From the NCBI RefSeq assembly GCF_900070365.1, contig NZ_LN850107.1, forward strand, positions 2,232,001 through 2,296,000: 64,000 nt of DNA, in the 5' to 3' direction. Positions 20,772 through 29,569 of this stretch are shown piece by piece. Each line of letters starts with the position of its first letter. Position 1 is the stretch's first letter. The position numbers were made by a program, and so were the translations under genes. The DNA comes from Alloactinosynnema sp. L-07. GTDB lineage: Bacteria; Actinomycetota; Actinomycetes; Mycobacteriales; Pseudonocardiaceae. Under the pieces are notes generated by a model. The model searched no databases. It worked only from the letters and a program-made list of their open reading frames with translations, and was not told the origin of the DNA.

Positions 20772-21763
20772 TGCTGAACTTCGCCCGTTACCCCCTGCTC
20801 TTCGGCCCCTCCCCGGTACACCCGCTCGATCGCCTCACGGCGCACCTCGGCGGCGCCAAGGTCTGGGCGAAGCGCGAGGACGTCAACTCCGGGCTCGCTT
20901 TCGGCGGCAACAAGACCCGTAAACTCGAGTACCTGGTCGCTGACGCACTCGCCACCGGCGCCGACACGCTCATCTCGATCGGCGGCGTGCAGTCCAACCA
21001 CACCCGCCAGGTCGCCGCGGCGGCGGCCCGCGCGGGCCTGAAGGCGGTGCTGGTCCAGGAAAGCTGGGTCGATTGGCACGACCCACTCTACGACCGCGTC
21101 GGCAACATCCAGCTTTCCCGCATCCTCGGCGCCGACATCCGCATGGTCGACGCGGGCTTCGGTATCAGCTTCAAGGAGAGCTGGGAGAACACAATCAAGG
21201 AGATAGAAGCGGGCGGTGGCACGCCTTACGCCATCCCGGCGGGCGGCTCCGACCACCGCCTTGGCGGTCTCGGTTTCGCGAACTGGATCGTCGAACTCGA
21301 AGCGCAGGAACAGGAACTCGGCGTCTTCTTCGACACGATCGTGGTCTGCTCGGTCACCGGCAGCACCCAGGCGGGCATGATCGCGGGCACAGCCCTGACG
21401 GGCAAGCCCCGCCGCGTCATCGGCATCGATGCCTCGGCGAAACCCGCCGAGACCCGTGACCAGGTCACCCGCATCGCCCGCGCCACCGCCTCCTTGATCG
21501 GCGCCAGGGAACCCGCGCCGACCGAACTCGACGAGCGCTATCACGCGGGCATCTACGGCATCCCTGACGAGTCCACAGTGGATGCGATCCACACCTTGGC
21601 CCGCCTGGAAGGCGTGATCACCGACCCGGTCTACGAAGGCAAGTCCATGGCGGGCCTCATCGACCTCGTAACCCGCGGCGAGATCCCCCACGACTCCAAC
21701 GTCCTCTACGCGCACCTCGGCGGCCAGCCCGCCCTGAACGGCTACACCTCAGTACTCGGCTAG
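20771..21763 (+). CDS. acdS: 1-aminocyclopropane-1-carboxylate (ACC) deaminase
   Basis: 330 residues, a fold-type II PLP enzyme that cleaves ACC, the ethylene precursor of plants, to 2-oxobutanoate and ammonia in the cytoplasm. The PLP lysine lies in [11 protein letters not shown] (near residue 48); [13 protein letters not shown] and [10 protein letters not shown] are the phosphate and substrate regions. The discriminating Glu in [10 protein letters not shown] and Leu in [11 protein letters not shown] are present, favouring ACC deaminase over D-cysteine desulfhydrase. GGAGG fits ATG 20771 better than the adjacent ATG 20768. It is coupled to the GntR gene. It suggests plant or rhizosphere association. 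Confidence 0.93.
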   Translation: MLNFARYPLLFGPSPVHPLDRLTAHLGGAKVWAKREDVNSGLAFGGNKTRKLEYLVADALATGADTLISIGGVQSNHTRQVAAAAARAGLKAVLVQESWVDWHDPLYDRVGNIQLSRILGADIRMVDAGFGISFKESWENTIKEIEAGGGTPYAIPAGGSDHRLGGLGFANWIVELEAQEQELGVFFDTIVVCSVTGSTQAGMIAGTALTGKPRRVIGIDASAKPAETRDQVTRIARATASLIGAREPAPTELDERYHAGIYGIPDESTVDAIHTLARLEGVITDPVYEGKSMAGLIDLVTRGEIPHDSNVLYAHLGGQPALNGYTSVLG

Positions 21764-21859
21764 GGCATATCCGAGCGGATGCCCCGGGCCGACCGACGAA
21801 ACGAGTACCGGTGGCCCGCGATGGCGCTGCATACGCTGACTCAGCGACGGCTGCGCCAA

Positions 21860-21962
21860 GTGCCTCGGGCAGCCGGGCCTTGGCCGGCTTCCGACCGGAG
21901 CCGTCCATCACCTCCACATCGTGATGAGCCTCAGCCCAGTCATCACCCACGAACAGCCGCAA
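21860..21962 (-). pseudogene. 5' remnant of an IS110-family transposase
   Basis: About 33 codons from an ATG at 21962 read MRLFVGDDWAEAHHDVEVMD, then a GSGRKPAKARLPE stretch. This matches the N-terminus of IS110 transposases, including the first Asp of the DEDD/RuvC-like site. After LPE the similarity stops, and the rest of the roughly 400-residue protein is absent. The preceding 60 bases may be IS-derived too. It marks past insertion between acdS and the AraC gene. Confidence 0.65.
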
Positions 21963-22022
21963 CGGTCCTCCCGATCACCCTGAGCAGCCTGCCGGAGAAC
22001 CATCAGCGACCAGGCTGCGGCG

Positions 22023-23021
22023 TCATCGCAGCTCGCGCGGCGAGACGCCGAACCAGCGGCGGACGGCGTGTGCCAGCGACGACTGCTCCCCGAAGCCGAC
22101 CATGAGCGCGACCTGCCCGACCGGCAGGTCGGTCGTGGTCAGATAGCGGTGGGCAGCCTCTCGGCGCACGTCGTCGAGGATGGTGGCGAACGACGTCTCC
22201 TGCTCGGCGAGCCTGCGTTGGAGGGTGCGGGGGTGCATCGCGAAGAGCTTCGCGATGCTCGCGATCGTGGGCGGTGCGGTGCGCAGGGACTCCGCGATGC
22301 CGAGCCTGACCTGCGACACGAAGTCGAGACCAGGGTCGCTGAACTGGCTGGCCAGGTGTTCGAGCGCCACCGCCCGGATCGCGGCGTCGGCACCCGAGAA
22401 GGTCTCCTCAAGCACGTGCCGCTGCACGCACAGCGCCGCGATCTGCCCGCCGAAGCGGACATCGACGCCAAAGAAGTCCAGGTAGCGACGCACCGGCGAG
22501 AGGGGCTGGTGCGGGAGGTGCACCGAACGCAGTGAACGCACACTGCCGAGCAGTGAGCTCGCCACCCGGTGGAACACTCCGAGCCCGAGCTCGATGCCCT
22601 GCGGCGAGTAGGTCGACTCCCGCAGGTCCTTGCGGTAGGTCAGCGCGACCACACCCCGCCTGCCCAGGGGATCGGCCTCCACCCCAACCCTCAGTGCCGC
22701 GCTGTGCACGAAGAGGAATCTGGAGGCACAGTCCAGGGCATCGGCGACCGTCGAGGAGGCCTGGATGGCGATCGCGAGCGGGCCCAGGATCGACAGGTCT
22801 TGAGCGGTCGCGAGCCGGAGCCCCAGATCCGGGCAGTCGAGCTCCCTCGCGGCGACATCGAGCATGAGGTCATGAGCCGTGATCGGGATCAGCCCGTCGT
22901 CGTCGCGCAGCACGGCGGCGTCGATCCCGAACCGGGACAGCAGCGCGTCGGGGTCACCGCCGAGCTCGCCGACGAGGTGGGTGAATCCCCGCAGGCTGGC
23001 GGCGCGAATCATCGGGCCCAT
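22023..23021 (-). CDS. AraC-family regulator (arabinose-binding-like N-domain)
   Basis: 332 residues. An N-terminal effector domain of the OruR/AraC_binding type (about 10-200; FLFVHSAALRVGVEADPLG) and a C-terminal AraC helix-turn-helix pair (about 235-330; PPTIASIAKLFAMHPRTLQRRLAEQETSFATILDDVRREAAHRYL, DLPVGQVALMVGFGEQSSLAHAVRRWFGVSPRELR). ATG 23021 gives the expected length; the ribosome-binding site is weak. It is divergent from the MBL-hydrolase/SDR operon with 84 bases between, so it is the probable activator of that pair. The effector is unknown. Confidence 0.88.
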   Translation of the reverse strand: MGPMIRAASLRGFTHLVGELGGDPDALLSRFGIDAAVLRDDDGLIPITAHDLMLDVAARELDCPDLGLRLATAQDLSILGPLAIAIQASSTVADALDCASRFLFVHSAALRVGVEADPLGRRGVVALTYRKDLRESTYSPQGIELGLGVFHRVASSLLGSVRSLRSVHLPHQPLSPVRRYLDFFGVDVRFGGQIAALCVQRHVLEETFSGADAAIRAVALEHLASQFSDPGLDFVSQVRLGIAESLRTAPPTIASIAKLFAMHPRTLQRRLAEQETSFATILDDVRREAAHRYLTTTDLPVGQVALMVGFGEQSSLAHAVRRWFGVSPRELR

Positions 23022-23105
23022 GCCCCGAGTGTCGCGCAGAAACAAGTCCGGCGGGCCCCGGGGGTCCAGTATTCGGTAACGAGCCGACGAGGAAGGTGAA
23101 CATCC

Positions 23106-24233
23106 ATGGCGAACGTCACGAGCACGGCGCGGACCGACATCGGTGCCCGCGCGATCCCCGAATTCGACGGGGTGCACGAGGTGTGGCCGCGGGGCGACCG
23201 GCTCCGTGCCGTGCGGGAGGCGGCGGCGGCCTACAAGGTGCGATTCAAGGAGCAGGGGCAGGTACGGGCGGTCAAGTCCGTCGACATCGCAGCGGCCCCA
23301 TACCCGGTCAAATACGCCTTCCACGACGCGGTCTCGGTGCCCACCCTGCCGCTGATCTCGATGATCAACCGCATGATCGTCGTGCAGTACGACGACTGGA
23401 ACGGCACCGCGCGCACCCTGGTCTTCGAGCCGACCGTGCCCGACGGCTCCGCCGAGGCGCCCTTCTACCGCAACCTGCGCAAGCTGATGGACCGCCTCCC
23501 CGGCGGACACCTGCTTGAGCGGACGGTGCTGCGCTACTACAACGAGCCCGGCGACGTGCTGGCCCAGCTCGGGCTCACCCCCGACGACATCGACTTCTGC
23601 ACCTTCGACCACCTGCATGTGCAGGACCCGCGCATGATCCTCGGCTCGACCGACGTCATCGAGGGTGAGTCCGCCCCCCGCGCGCCACTGTTCGGCGACG
23701 CGAAGCTGCTGGTGCACAGCCGTGAGCTCGCGACGCTGCAGTCGCTGCACCCGATGCAGTGGGCGTGGTACGTCGACGGCGGCCTGGGTGGCGTGGATCC
23801 GGCGAAGTTCGCAACGTTCGACGGCGACATCGAGCTCGGTCCCGGCATCGCTCTGCTGTGGACACCGGGCCACACCGACGGCAACCACTCCCTCGTGCTC
23901 AACACCCCCGATGGCGTGTGGGTGTCGTCGGAGAACGGCATCTCCCTGGACAACTGGCAGCCGGAACTGTCGAAGATCCCCGGCGTGCGCAAGTATCACC
24001 AGCAGTTCGGCCGAGAGATCTGCCCCAACGCGAACACCCTTGAGGACTCGCTCGACCAATACGACTCCATGATCAAGGAGAAGACCCTGGCCGACCCGTG
24101 CAAGGCCGACCCGCGTTGGCTGCAGATCCTGCCGTCCACCGAGTTGGCCCCCTGGAAGCGGTTCTGGCCGGTCGTGCCCTCCTATGTCCACGGCGGGATC
24201 GAGTACGGCCGGATCACCGGGGGCCTGCGATGA
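23106..24233 (+). CDS. Metallo-beta-lactamase-fold hydrolase
   Basis: 375 residues. A long N-terminal region (1-180) precedes the metal-binding motifs: TFDHLHVQDPR, a variant of HxHxDH, then LLVHSRELATL, and GHTDGNHSLVL with WVSSENG. Histidines and aspartates are mostly kept, though the first motif is not canonical. Cytoplasmic; no signal peptide. GAGGAAGG precedes the ATG. It overlaps the SDR gene by 4 bases (ATGA) and is divergent from the AraC regulator. A lactonase or ester hydrolase acting with the dehydrogenase in one short pathway is plausible but unproven. Confidence 0.8.
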   Translation: MANVTSTARTDIGARAIPEFDGVHEVWPRGDRLRAVREAAAAYKVRFKEQGQVRAVKSVDIAAAPYPVKYAFHDAVSVPTLPLISMINRMIVVQYDDWNGTARTLVFEPTVPDGSAEAPFYRNLRKLMDRLPGGHLLERTVLRYYNEPGDVLAQLGLTPDDIDFCTFDHLHVQDPRMILGSTDVIEGESAPRAPLFGDAKLLVHSRELATLQSLHPMQWAWYVDGGLGGVDPAKFATFDGDIELGPGIALLWTPGHTDGNHSLVLNTPDGVWVSSENGISLDNWQPELSKIPGVRKYHQQFGREICPNANTLEDSLDQYDSMIKEKTLADPCKADPRWLQILPSTELAPWKRFWPVVPSYVHGGIEYGRITGGLR

Positions 24234-25063
24234 GCCGGGCACCCGCGGGAGCAGTGGTCACCGGCGCTGGGCGCGGGCTCGGCAAGGAGATCGCCCGATT
24301 GCTGGCGCAGCGCGGCTACCAGGTGCTGCTCACCGACATCGACTCCACCGCCGTCGCCGACGCCGCCGCCGAGATCAGCGGCACCGCCACGTCGATGGCG
24401 GTCGACGTCCGCGACAACGCCCAGGTCACCGCGGCCCGGGACGCGATCGTGCGCGCCGCGGGCAGGCTCGACGTGTGGGTCAACAACGCGGGCGTACTGG
24501 TCACCGGCCCGGCCTGGGAGCAGAGCGCCGACCAACGCAGGCTGATGGTGGAGGTCAACGCGCTCGGCACCATCAACGGCACCGTGGCCGCCATCGAAGG
24601 CATGCGCGGGCACGGCGGGCACATCGTCAACGTCGTCTCCCTCGCGGGCCTCACCGCCGTCCCCGGCGAGGCGGTGTACGCGGGCTCCAAACACGCCGCG
24701 ATCGGGTTCAGCCTCAGCACGCTGGCTGATCTGCGGCTGGCGGGCATCGAGGACATCGACATCTCGTGTGTCTGCCCCGATGGCATCTGGACGCCGATGC
24801 TGCACGACAAGCTCGACGACCCAAGCTCGGCGCTTTCCTTCTCCGGCAAGCTGCTGCAGCCCGACGAGGTGGTGGCCGCGGTCAGCAAGGTGCTCGACAA
24901 GCCTCGCCCCGTGACCACCATCCCCACCTGGCGGGGCCTGCAAGCCAGGCTGGCCGACCTCTTTCCCAGGCTGGGTCTGCGCGCCGCGCCCATCGCCGTC
25001 GCGCACGGACGCCGCACGCAGCGGCGGCTCCTTCGGAAAGCGGAGTCCCGCCAGCCTCGTTGA
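24230..25063 (+). CDS. Short-chain dehydrogenase/reductase
   Basis: 277 residues, Rossmann fold. The cofactor motif is TGAGRGLGKEIA (TGxxxGxG); LTDID after strand 2 suggests NAD(H) preference. NNAGV is present, and the catalytic Ser-Tyr-Lys set is in NVVSLAGLTAVPGEAVYAGSKHAA. The last 60 residues are basic and Arg-rich, longer than classical SDRs of about 250. Translation is coupled to the MBL hydrolase. Oxidation or reduction of a hydroxyl or keto group in the same pathway is inferred. Confidence 0.88.
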   Translation: MSRAPAGAVVTGAGRGLGKEIARLLAQRGYQVLLTDIDSTAVADAAAEISGTATSMAVDVRDNAQVTAARDAIVRAAGRLDVWVNNAGVLVTGPAWEQSADQRRLMVEVNALGTINGTVAAIEGMRGHGGHIVNVVSLAGLTAVPGEAVYAGSKHAAIGFSLSTLADLRLAGIEDIDISCVCPDGIWTPMLHDKLDDPSSALSFSGKLLQPDEVVAAVSKVLDKPRPVTTIPTWRGLQARLADLFPRLGLRAAPIAVAHGRRTQRRLLRKAESRQPR

Positions 25064-25208
25064 TCTTGGAGAACCTAGGCCGATCGAGTGAAACTCCGTT
25101 GCCGCCTTCCGGAAACCCACCCGGATGACCTAGCCCGACCCCGGATGTTCACCCGGCGGCCCTAGCGTCGGACTTTCGTCAACTCCCGTACAGCTCAGGA
25201 GGAGAGTC

Positions 25209-25322
25209 ATGTCCGACGACGACACCGCCGCCGCCGAGGACCAGGTCGACGAAGCCCCGGCCGAGGAGACCGCCGCCGAACCCGAGGCCGAACCGGCCGC
25301 GGAGGCGGCCGAGGAGAGCTGA
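25209..25322 (+). CDS. 37-residue acidic Ala/Glu-rich peptide
   Basis: ATG at 25209 has AGGAGGAG just upstream, one of the strongest ribosome-binding sites in the window. The ORF encodes 37 residues, starting MSDDDTAAAEDQVDEAPAEE, made almost only of A, E, D, P, T and S. There are no aromatic or basic residues and no membrane segment, so it should be disordered and strongly negative. A 9-bp hairpin follows the stop. I do not recognise a family. Position ahead of the debranching-type gene may be incidental. Confidence 0.6.
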   Translation: MSDDDTAAAEDQVDEAPAEETAAEPEAEPAAEAAEES

Positions 25323-25329
25323 GCATCCC

Positions 25330-25356
25330 GGGACACCCAACTCCACCGGGTGTCCC
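25330..25356 (+). terminator. Hairpin after the acidic peptide gene
   Basis: GGGACACCC (25330-25338) and GGGTGTCCC (25348-25356) form a perfect 9-bp stem with a 9-nt loop, 7 bases after the stop. There is no T tract. It could end or attenuate transcription before the next gene. Confidence 0.6.
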
Positions 25357-25431
25357 ACCCTTCCCCTGGTCCCCTTGCGCTCGGTCTCGGCACCGGAAAT
25401 GGTGGTCGGAACGGGACGAGGAGATGATCGG

Positions 25432-27492
25432 ATGACGGCGTGGGCAGCGGAAGGCGGTTCGCCCCAGCCCGCGGCGGCCGACGGCACGACGACGCTGGTG
25501 GACGGGACGACGTTCTGCCAGTCCGGCGCCGACGGCGAGATCCACTCCGACCGGCCGCACGGGCTGTTCGTGTCCGACACCCGAATCCTGTCGATGTGGC
25601 GGCTCACCGTCGACGGGCAGCCGGTCCAGCCGTTGAGCACCAGCACCGACCAGCCGTTCACCGCGACGTTCACCGGCCGCACCCGGCCTGCCGCGGGCTT
25701 GGCCGACAGCACGCTGCTGGTGGTGCGGCGGCGTTCACTCGGTGGCGGCATGACCGAGGACGTGGTGCTGCGCAACCTGTCCCGAGAACCAGCTGAAGTC
25801 GTGGTGGGGGTGGCGGTCGCGGCCGACTTCGCCGATCTCTTCGCGGTCAAAGAGAGCCGAGTCCACGTCGACGCCGGTATCGCCGCGCAGGTGGGAACCG
25901 ATTCCCTCACCCTGGTGGGCGACGACGCCACGAACGTGACCGTGTCGGCGACCGGAGCGCCGGTGATCAACGCGGGGCGGATCGAGTTTCGGGTCGTGGT
26001 CCCCGCCCGGGGGGAATGGTCGACCCGGCTGACCGTGCGCGCGTCCAACGGCGGGCCGAGCGCCCAGTCGCCACAGGACAGGCTGAGCGCATGGCGGTCG
26101 GCGATCCCCCGCACCATCACGGCCGACGACAGCCTGGCCGACACCTTGCGCGTCAGCGCCGCCGACCTTGGCGCCCTGCAGATCCACGATCCCGACCACC
26201 CGCGGCGCCGCGTCGTGGCCGCGGGTGCCCCGTGGTACATGGCGCTGTTCGGCCGCGACTCGCTGCTGACCAGTTGGATGGCGCTGCCCCTCGACCAGCG
26301 GCTTGCCCTGGGCACGCTGCGCGCCCTCGCCGACCGCCAAGGGACGAAGGTCGACGCGCGGACCGAGGAACAGCCAGGGCGGATCCTGCACGAGGTGCGG
26401 CTGGGCCGCGAGGCCGCGCACCACCTGGGCGGCGGCACGGCTTACTACGGCACCGCCGACGCCACCCCGCTGTTCGTCGCCCTGCTGGGCGAGCTGCACC
26501 GCTGGGGGTTGCCCGAGCACGAGCTGACCGAGCTGCTGCCCGCCGCGGATCGGGCGCTGCGGTGGATCACCGAGTACGGCGACCGCGACGGCGACCTGTT
26601 CGTCGAATACGCGCGTGCCACCGACGGCGGGCTGCGCAACCAGGGCTGGAAGGACTCGTTCGACGGTGTCAACGACGCAGCGGGCACCCTGGCCACGGCC
26701 CCGATCGCCCTGGCCGAGGTCCAGGGCTACGTCTACGCCGCCTATCTCGCGCGTTCGGACATCGCCGCCGCCCTCGGCGACAGCGCCACCGCCGCGGCAT
26801 ACACCGACAAGGCCGCGCGGCTCAAAGCCGCGTTCAACGAGCGGTTCTGGCTGCCCGGACGGGGATGGTTCGCCATCGGGCTCGACGCGGATAAGCGCCC
26901 GATCGACGCGCTGACCTCGAACTTGGGCCACTGCCTGTGGACCGGCATCGTCGCCGACGACAAGGCCGCCGCCGTGGCCGCCGCGCTGACCGGCCCGCGC
27001 ATGTGGACCGGGTTCGGCGTCCGCACCCTGGCCGACGACATGGGCGCCTACAACCCGATCAGCTACCACAACGGCTCGGTCTGGCCGCACGACAGCGCCA
27101 TCGCCGCGGCGGGCCTGATGCGCTACGGCTTCGTCGAGGAGGCCACCATGGTCGCCGACGGGCTGTTCGCGGCCGCCCGCCACTTCGGCGGCAGGCTGCC
27201 GGAGCTGTTCTGCGGGTTCGACCGGACCGAATTCCCCGCACCCGTCCCGTATCCGACGTCGTGCTCACCGCAGGCGTGGGCCGCGGCCACCCCGCTGCTG
27301 CTGATGCGCACGCTGCTGCGGTTCGAGCCGGACCTGCCCGGCGGAACCGTGCGGCTGGCCCCGGCGCTGCCTGCGGGCATGCTGCCGCTGCGGATCACGA
27401 ACCTGACACTGGCGGGCGCGCACCCCAGCTTGGAAGTCCGCGCGGACGGGTGGTCACTCGACGGCCTCCCCGACGGCGTCACGCTCGCCTGA
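25432..27492 (+). CDS. Amylo-alpha-1,6-glucosidase / glycogen-debranching-type glycosidase
   Basis: 686 residues. Residues 20-220 are a beta-rich N-terminal GDE_N-like domain (DGTTFCQSGADGEIHSDRPHGLFVSDTRILS); 250-686 form an (alpha/alpha)6 barrel. The catalytic face includes APWYMALFGRDSLLTSW, TEEQPGRILHE, DLFVEYARATDGGLRNQGWKDSFDG and NPISYHNGSVWPHDSAIAA. It should hydrolyse alpha-glucosidic bonds of glycogen-like oligosaccharides in the cytoplasm. GAGGAG with 7 bases of spacing supports ATG 25432. The last 39 bases overlap the convergent small-hydrolase gene. Exact linkage specificity cannot be read from the sequence. Confidence 0.85.
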   Translation: MTAWAAEGGSPQPAAADGTTTLVDGTTFCQSGADGEIHSDRPHGLFVSDTRILSMWRLTVDGQPVQPLSTSTDQPFTATFTGRTRPAAGLADSTLLVVRRRSLGGGMTEDVVLRNLSREPAEVVVGVAVAADFADLFAVKESRVHVDAGIAAQVGTDSLTLVGDDATNVTVSATGAPVINAGRIEFRVVVPARGEWSTRLTVRASNGGPSAQSPQDRLSAWRSAIPRTITADDSLADTLRVSAADLGALQIHDPDHPRRRVVAAGAPWYMALFGRDSLLTSWMALPLDQRLALGTLRALADRQGTKVDARTEEQPGRILHEVRLGREAAHHLGGGTAYYGTADATPLFVALLGELHRWGLPEHELTELLPAADRALRWITEYGDRDGDLFVEYARATDGGLRNQGWKDSFDGVNDAAGTLATAPIALAEVQGYVYAAYLARSDIAAALGDSATAAAYTDKAARLKAAFNERFWLPGRGWFAIGLDADKRPIDALTSNLGHCLWTGIVADDKAAAVAAALTGPRMWTGFGVRTLADDMGAYNPISYHNGSVWPHDSAIAAAGLMRYGFVEEATMVADGLFAAARHFGGRLPELFCGFDRTEFPAPVPYPTSCSPQAWAAATPLLLMRTLLRFEPDLPGGTVRLAPALPAGMLPLRITNLTLAGAHPSLEVRADGWSLDGLPDGVTLA

Positions 27493-27972
27493 CGAGCCGG
27501 AGCCCAACGCGGCCCGCACCGCGGCGAGCACGTCAGGGTGGCCCAGCGGTATCGGCGCGGGCACGCGGTCCCGGCCGCCGCCGTCGCTGTGGGCGACGAG
27601 CACGACCTCGACTCCCTGGGCCGCCAGCGCCTGGCGGCGATCGGCCTGGGCCGACATCCACTCGTCGTTGGCCCGGTGCGCGGGATGGCCCGCCGCGACG
27701 GCGCCGTGGGCACCGGGGTCCACCAGCAGGACCCGCCCCACCCGGTCGGGCGACTCGGCGGCCAGTTCCAGCGCGGAATCGGCGGCCGACCCGGCCGCGA
27801 GCAGGTCCACCGGACCCCGCGTCCGGCCGAGCGCCGCGCGCGGGTCGGTGTCCGACACCGCGCACCACACCACGGGATGTTCCGCGGCGAAGGGTCGCCA
27901 CGTGGCCGGGAGCGTGCCGTGGGCCGCGGTCCCGGCGGGGTCGAGCACGACAAGCGTCGAGGGATTCGTCAT
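27454..27972 (-). CDS. Small alpha/beta-hydrolase-like protein, function unknown
   Basis: 172 residues from ATG 27972. Strand-turn elements such as TLVVLDPAGTAAHGTLPATWRPFAAEHPVVWC, VDLLAAGSAADSALELAAESPDRVGRVLLVDPGAHG and GVEVVLVAHSDGG recall a shortened alpha/beta-hydrolase; the nucleophile elbow appears as AAGSAAD, which is atypical. It may be non-catalytic. The gene is convergent with, and overlaps by 39 bases, the debranching-type gene, so read-through of either would interfere with the other. A TetR gene ends the next unit 38 bases upstream. Confidence 0.6.
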   Translation of the reverse strand: MTNPSTLVVLDPAGTAAHGTLPATWRPFAAEHPVVWCAVSDTDPRAALGRTRGPVDLLAAGSAADSALELAAESPDRVGRVLLVDPGAHGAVAAGHPAHRANDEWMSAQADRRQALAAQGVEVVLVAHSDGGGRDRVPAPIPLGHPDVLAAVRAALGSGSSGERDAVGEAVE

Positions 27973-28010
27973 GCCCGCGGGGTACCCCGTGCGGCGGTTT
28001 CGCATTCCGG

Positions 28011-28634
28011 TCAGGGCTCGCGCATCAGCACGGACAGGTAGGTGCGGGCGAACCGGCGGACCTCGTCGTCGTCGGCCAGCGGGATACAGCTCTGCGGGGT
28101 CAGGGTGAACGAGATCGCCAGCCGGATGAAGATCTCCGCGACCCCCGCCGGGACCCGGCCGCCGACCGGGCGCAGCGCACCGGCGACCTGTTCGCCCTGG
28201 TGGACCAGGAAGTCGCGGGACGCGGCGACCACGGCGTAGCCGTTGACCGTCAGGTAGGGCAGCAGCGCCTCGGGGTCGCTGGCCAGCAAGCGGTTCATCA
28301 GCCGGTCGGCCCGTGCCGACCGGACGCCGACCACGAACCCCTCGACCAGTCGTTCCTCCACAGTGGACAGATCGGCGACGGCGGCGGCGACCTCGGCGTA
28401 GAACCGGCGCGCCTCCCGCACCAGGACGGCCTGCACCAGCGAGTCCTTGGTGTCGAACCGCCGGTACAGGGTCGCGCGGGACACGCCCGCGCGTTTGGCC
28501 ACGGTCTCCACGCTGGTCCGGCGCAGCCCATATGCGAGCAGCTCCTCAAGGGCGGCGTCGAGGATGGTTTCGCCGACCGCGTCCACCTCGGTCCCGGCGA
28601 GCACGAGGTCGAGAAGTCCGCCGTGGTCGGTCAC
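28011..28634 (-). CDS. TetR-family regulator next to a DUF2236 enzyme
   Basis: 207 residues. N-terminal TetR helix-turn-helix: ETILDAALEELLAYGLRRTSVETVAKRAGVSRATLYRRFDTKDSLVQAVL. The C-terminal ligand domain (about 80-207) is all-helical. It starts at GTG 28634, overlapping the DUF2236 gene stop (GTGA). Being the distal gene of that operon, it probably represses it through the 26-bp inverted repeat at 29493-29518. The ligand is unknown. Confidence 0.9.
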   Translation of the reverse strand: MTDHGGLLDLVLAGTEVDAVGETILDAALEELLAYGLRRTSVETVAKRAGVSRATLYRRFDTKDSLVQAVLVREARRFYAEVAAAVADLSTVEERLVEGFVVGVRSARADRLMNRLLASDPEALLPYLTVNGYAVVAASRDFLVHQGEQVAGALRPVGGRVPAGVAEIFIRLAISFTLTPQSCIPLADDDEVRRFARTYLSVLMREP

Positions 28635-29485
28635 ACCGCGAGCTTACGGTGGCCGCGCGGACCCACGCCGGTCCGCCGATATCCCGCGCGCGCCCCGGGA
28701 GCCGTGCGCACCGACCGCGGCAGCAACGGGAACGTCGTGCGGATCGCGCGCTGGACACGGACGAACCGCCGTTCGTCGCGGTCGGACCAGCGCTCCCCGA
28801 TCAGCTCCCGCACCGGCTCGGGCAGGGTCCCCACGGCGAGCCACCACAGCGGTTTGGCACTGGGCTTGCGCACCAGGCGGTACAGCGCGGGCGGGATCAT
28901 CGGGAACGTCTCGGGCGGGTTCTTGCTGAATTCCAGCAGGCCGCGCGCGGCCGGGGTGATCTCCAGGTCCTCGCGGCACACCCGGTCGAAGTACTCCTGG
29001 AAGGACGGCCAGTCCGGCGGCATGACCCGGTCGCTGACCCCGTAGGCGCGGTAGATGGCACAGCCCTCGGCGTAGAGACGGTCCTTCTCGGCGTCGGTCA
29101 TCGGGTGGTCGAACAGGTCGATCAGCTGGAAGAGGCTGTCGAAGATCGTGGCGTGCGCCCAGAAGTACACCTCGGGATCGAGGGCGTGGTAGCGCCTGCC
29201 GTGACCGTCGACGCCCTTGATGTGGGTGTGATAGTCGCGGATCTTGCGTGCGGTCTTCGCGCCGTTCGGCCAGTCGAACGTCGTGCCCTGGATCTGCGGC
29301 ACCGAACGCAGGACTCGCTCCCATGGCTCGTTGAAGAAGTCGGAGTGCTGTTCGACGCCCGCGCCGAGGCCGGGGTGCATGAGCTGGAGCAGACCCGCCT
29401 TCACCATCAGCAGGTATCCACGGCGGTCACCGCCGTAGCGCCAGTGCAGGGAACCGGGTCCGGGCAGGTCGTCGACCAAGGTCAT
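28631..29485 (-). CDS. DUF2236 (MpaB/latex-clearing-protein-like) oxygenase
   Basis: 284 residues. Family features: an N-terminal Trp-Arg-Tyr patch (SLHWRYGGDRRGYLL), Gln-Leu-Met-His-Pro (LLQLMHPGLGAGVEQHSDF), then HTHIKGVDGHGRRYHALDPEVYFWAHATIFDS with the conserved His residues thought to hold haem b. The C-terminus is Arg-rich. Relatives cleave or oxidise hydrophobic substrates (rubber oxygenase Lcp, MpaB). No signal peptide, so it is cytoplasmic or membrane-associated. It forms an operon with the TetR gene; an inverted repeat sits 8 bases upstream of the start. Confidence 0.85.
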   Translation of the reverse strand: MTLVDDLPGPGSLHWRYGGDRRGYLLMVKAGLLQLMHPGLGAGVEQHSDFFNEPWERVLRSVPQIQGTTFDWPNGAKTARKIRDYHTHIKGVDGHGRRYHALDPEVYFWAHATIFDSLFQLIDLFDHPMTDAEKDRLYAEGCAIYRAYGVSDRVMPPDWPSFQEYFDRVCREDLEITPAARGLLEFSKNPPETFPMIPPALYRLVRKPSAKPLWWLAVGTLPEPVRELIGERWSDRDERRFVRVQRAIRTTFPLLPRSVRTAPGARAGYRRTGVGPRGHRKLAV

Positions 29486-29492
29486 GAACTGA

Positions 29493-29518
29493 TGATACAG
29501 ATTCGTCTCTTTGTTTCA
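29493..29518. promoter_or_regulatory. Inverted repeat upstream of the DUF2236-TetR operon
   Basis: Half-sites TGATACAGA and TCTTTGTTTCA pair as TGAnACAnA-(8)-TnTGTnTCA over 26 bp, typical of TetR operators. It lies just before the DUF2236 start at 29485, so the site would overlap the promoter or the 5' leader. Confidence 0.45.
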
Positions 29519-29535
29519 AGGCGCGAACGCGGGCC

Positions 29536-29569
29536 TGACCCGGCGGGCGTCGAGGGGCCCGCCGGGTCA
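29536..29569 (-). terminator. Terminator overlapping the stop of the alpha/beta-hydrolase gene
   Basis: A 13-bp perfect stem (29536-29548 with 29557-29569). The right arm contains the TCA complementary to the hydrolase stop codon, so the gene ends inside its own terminator. Confidence 0.7.
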
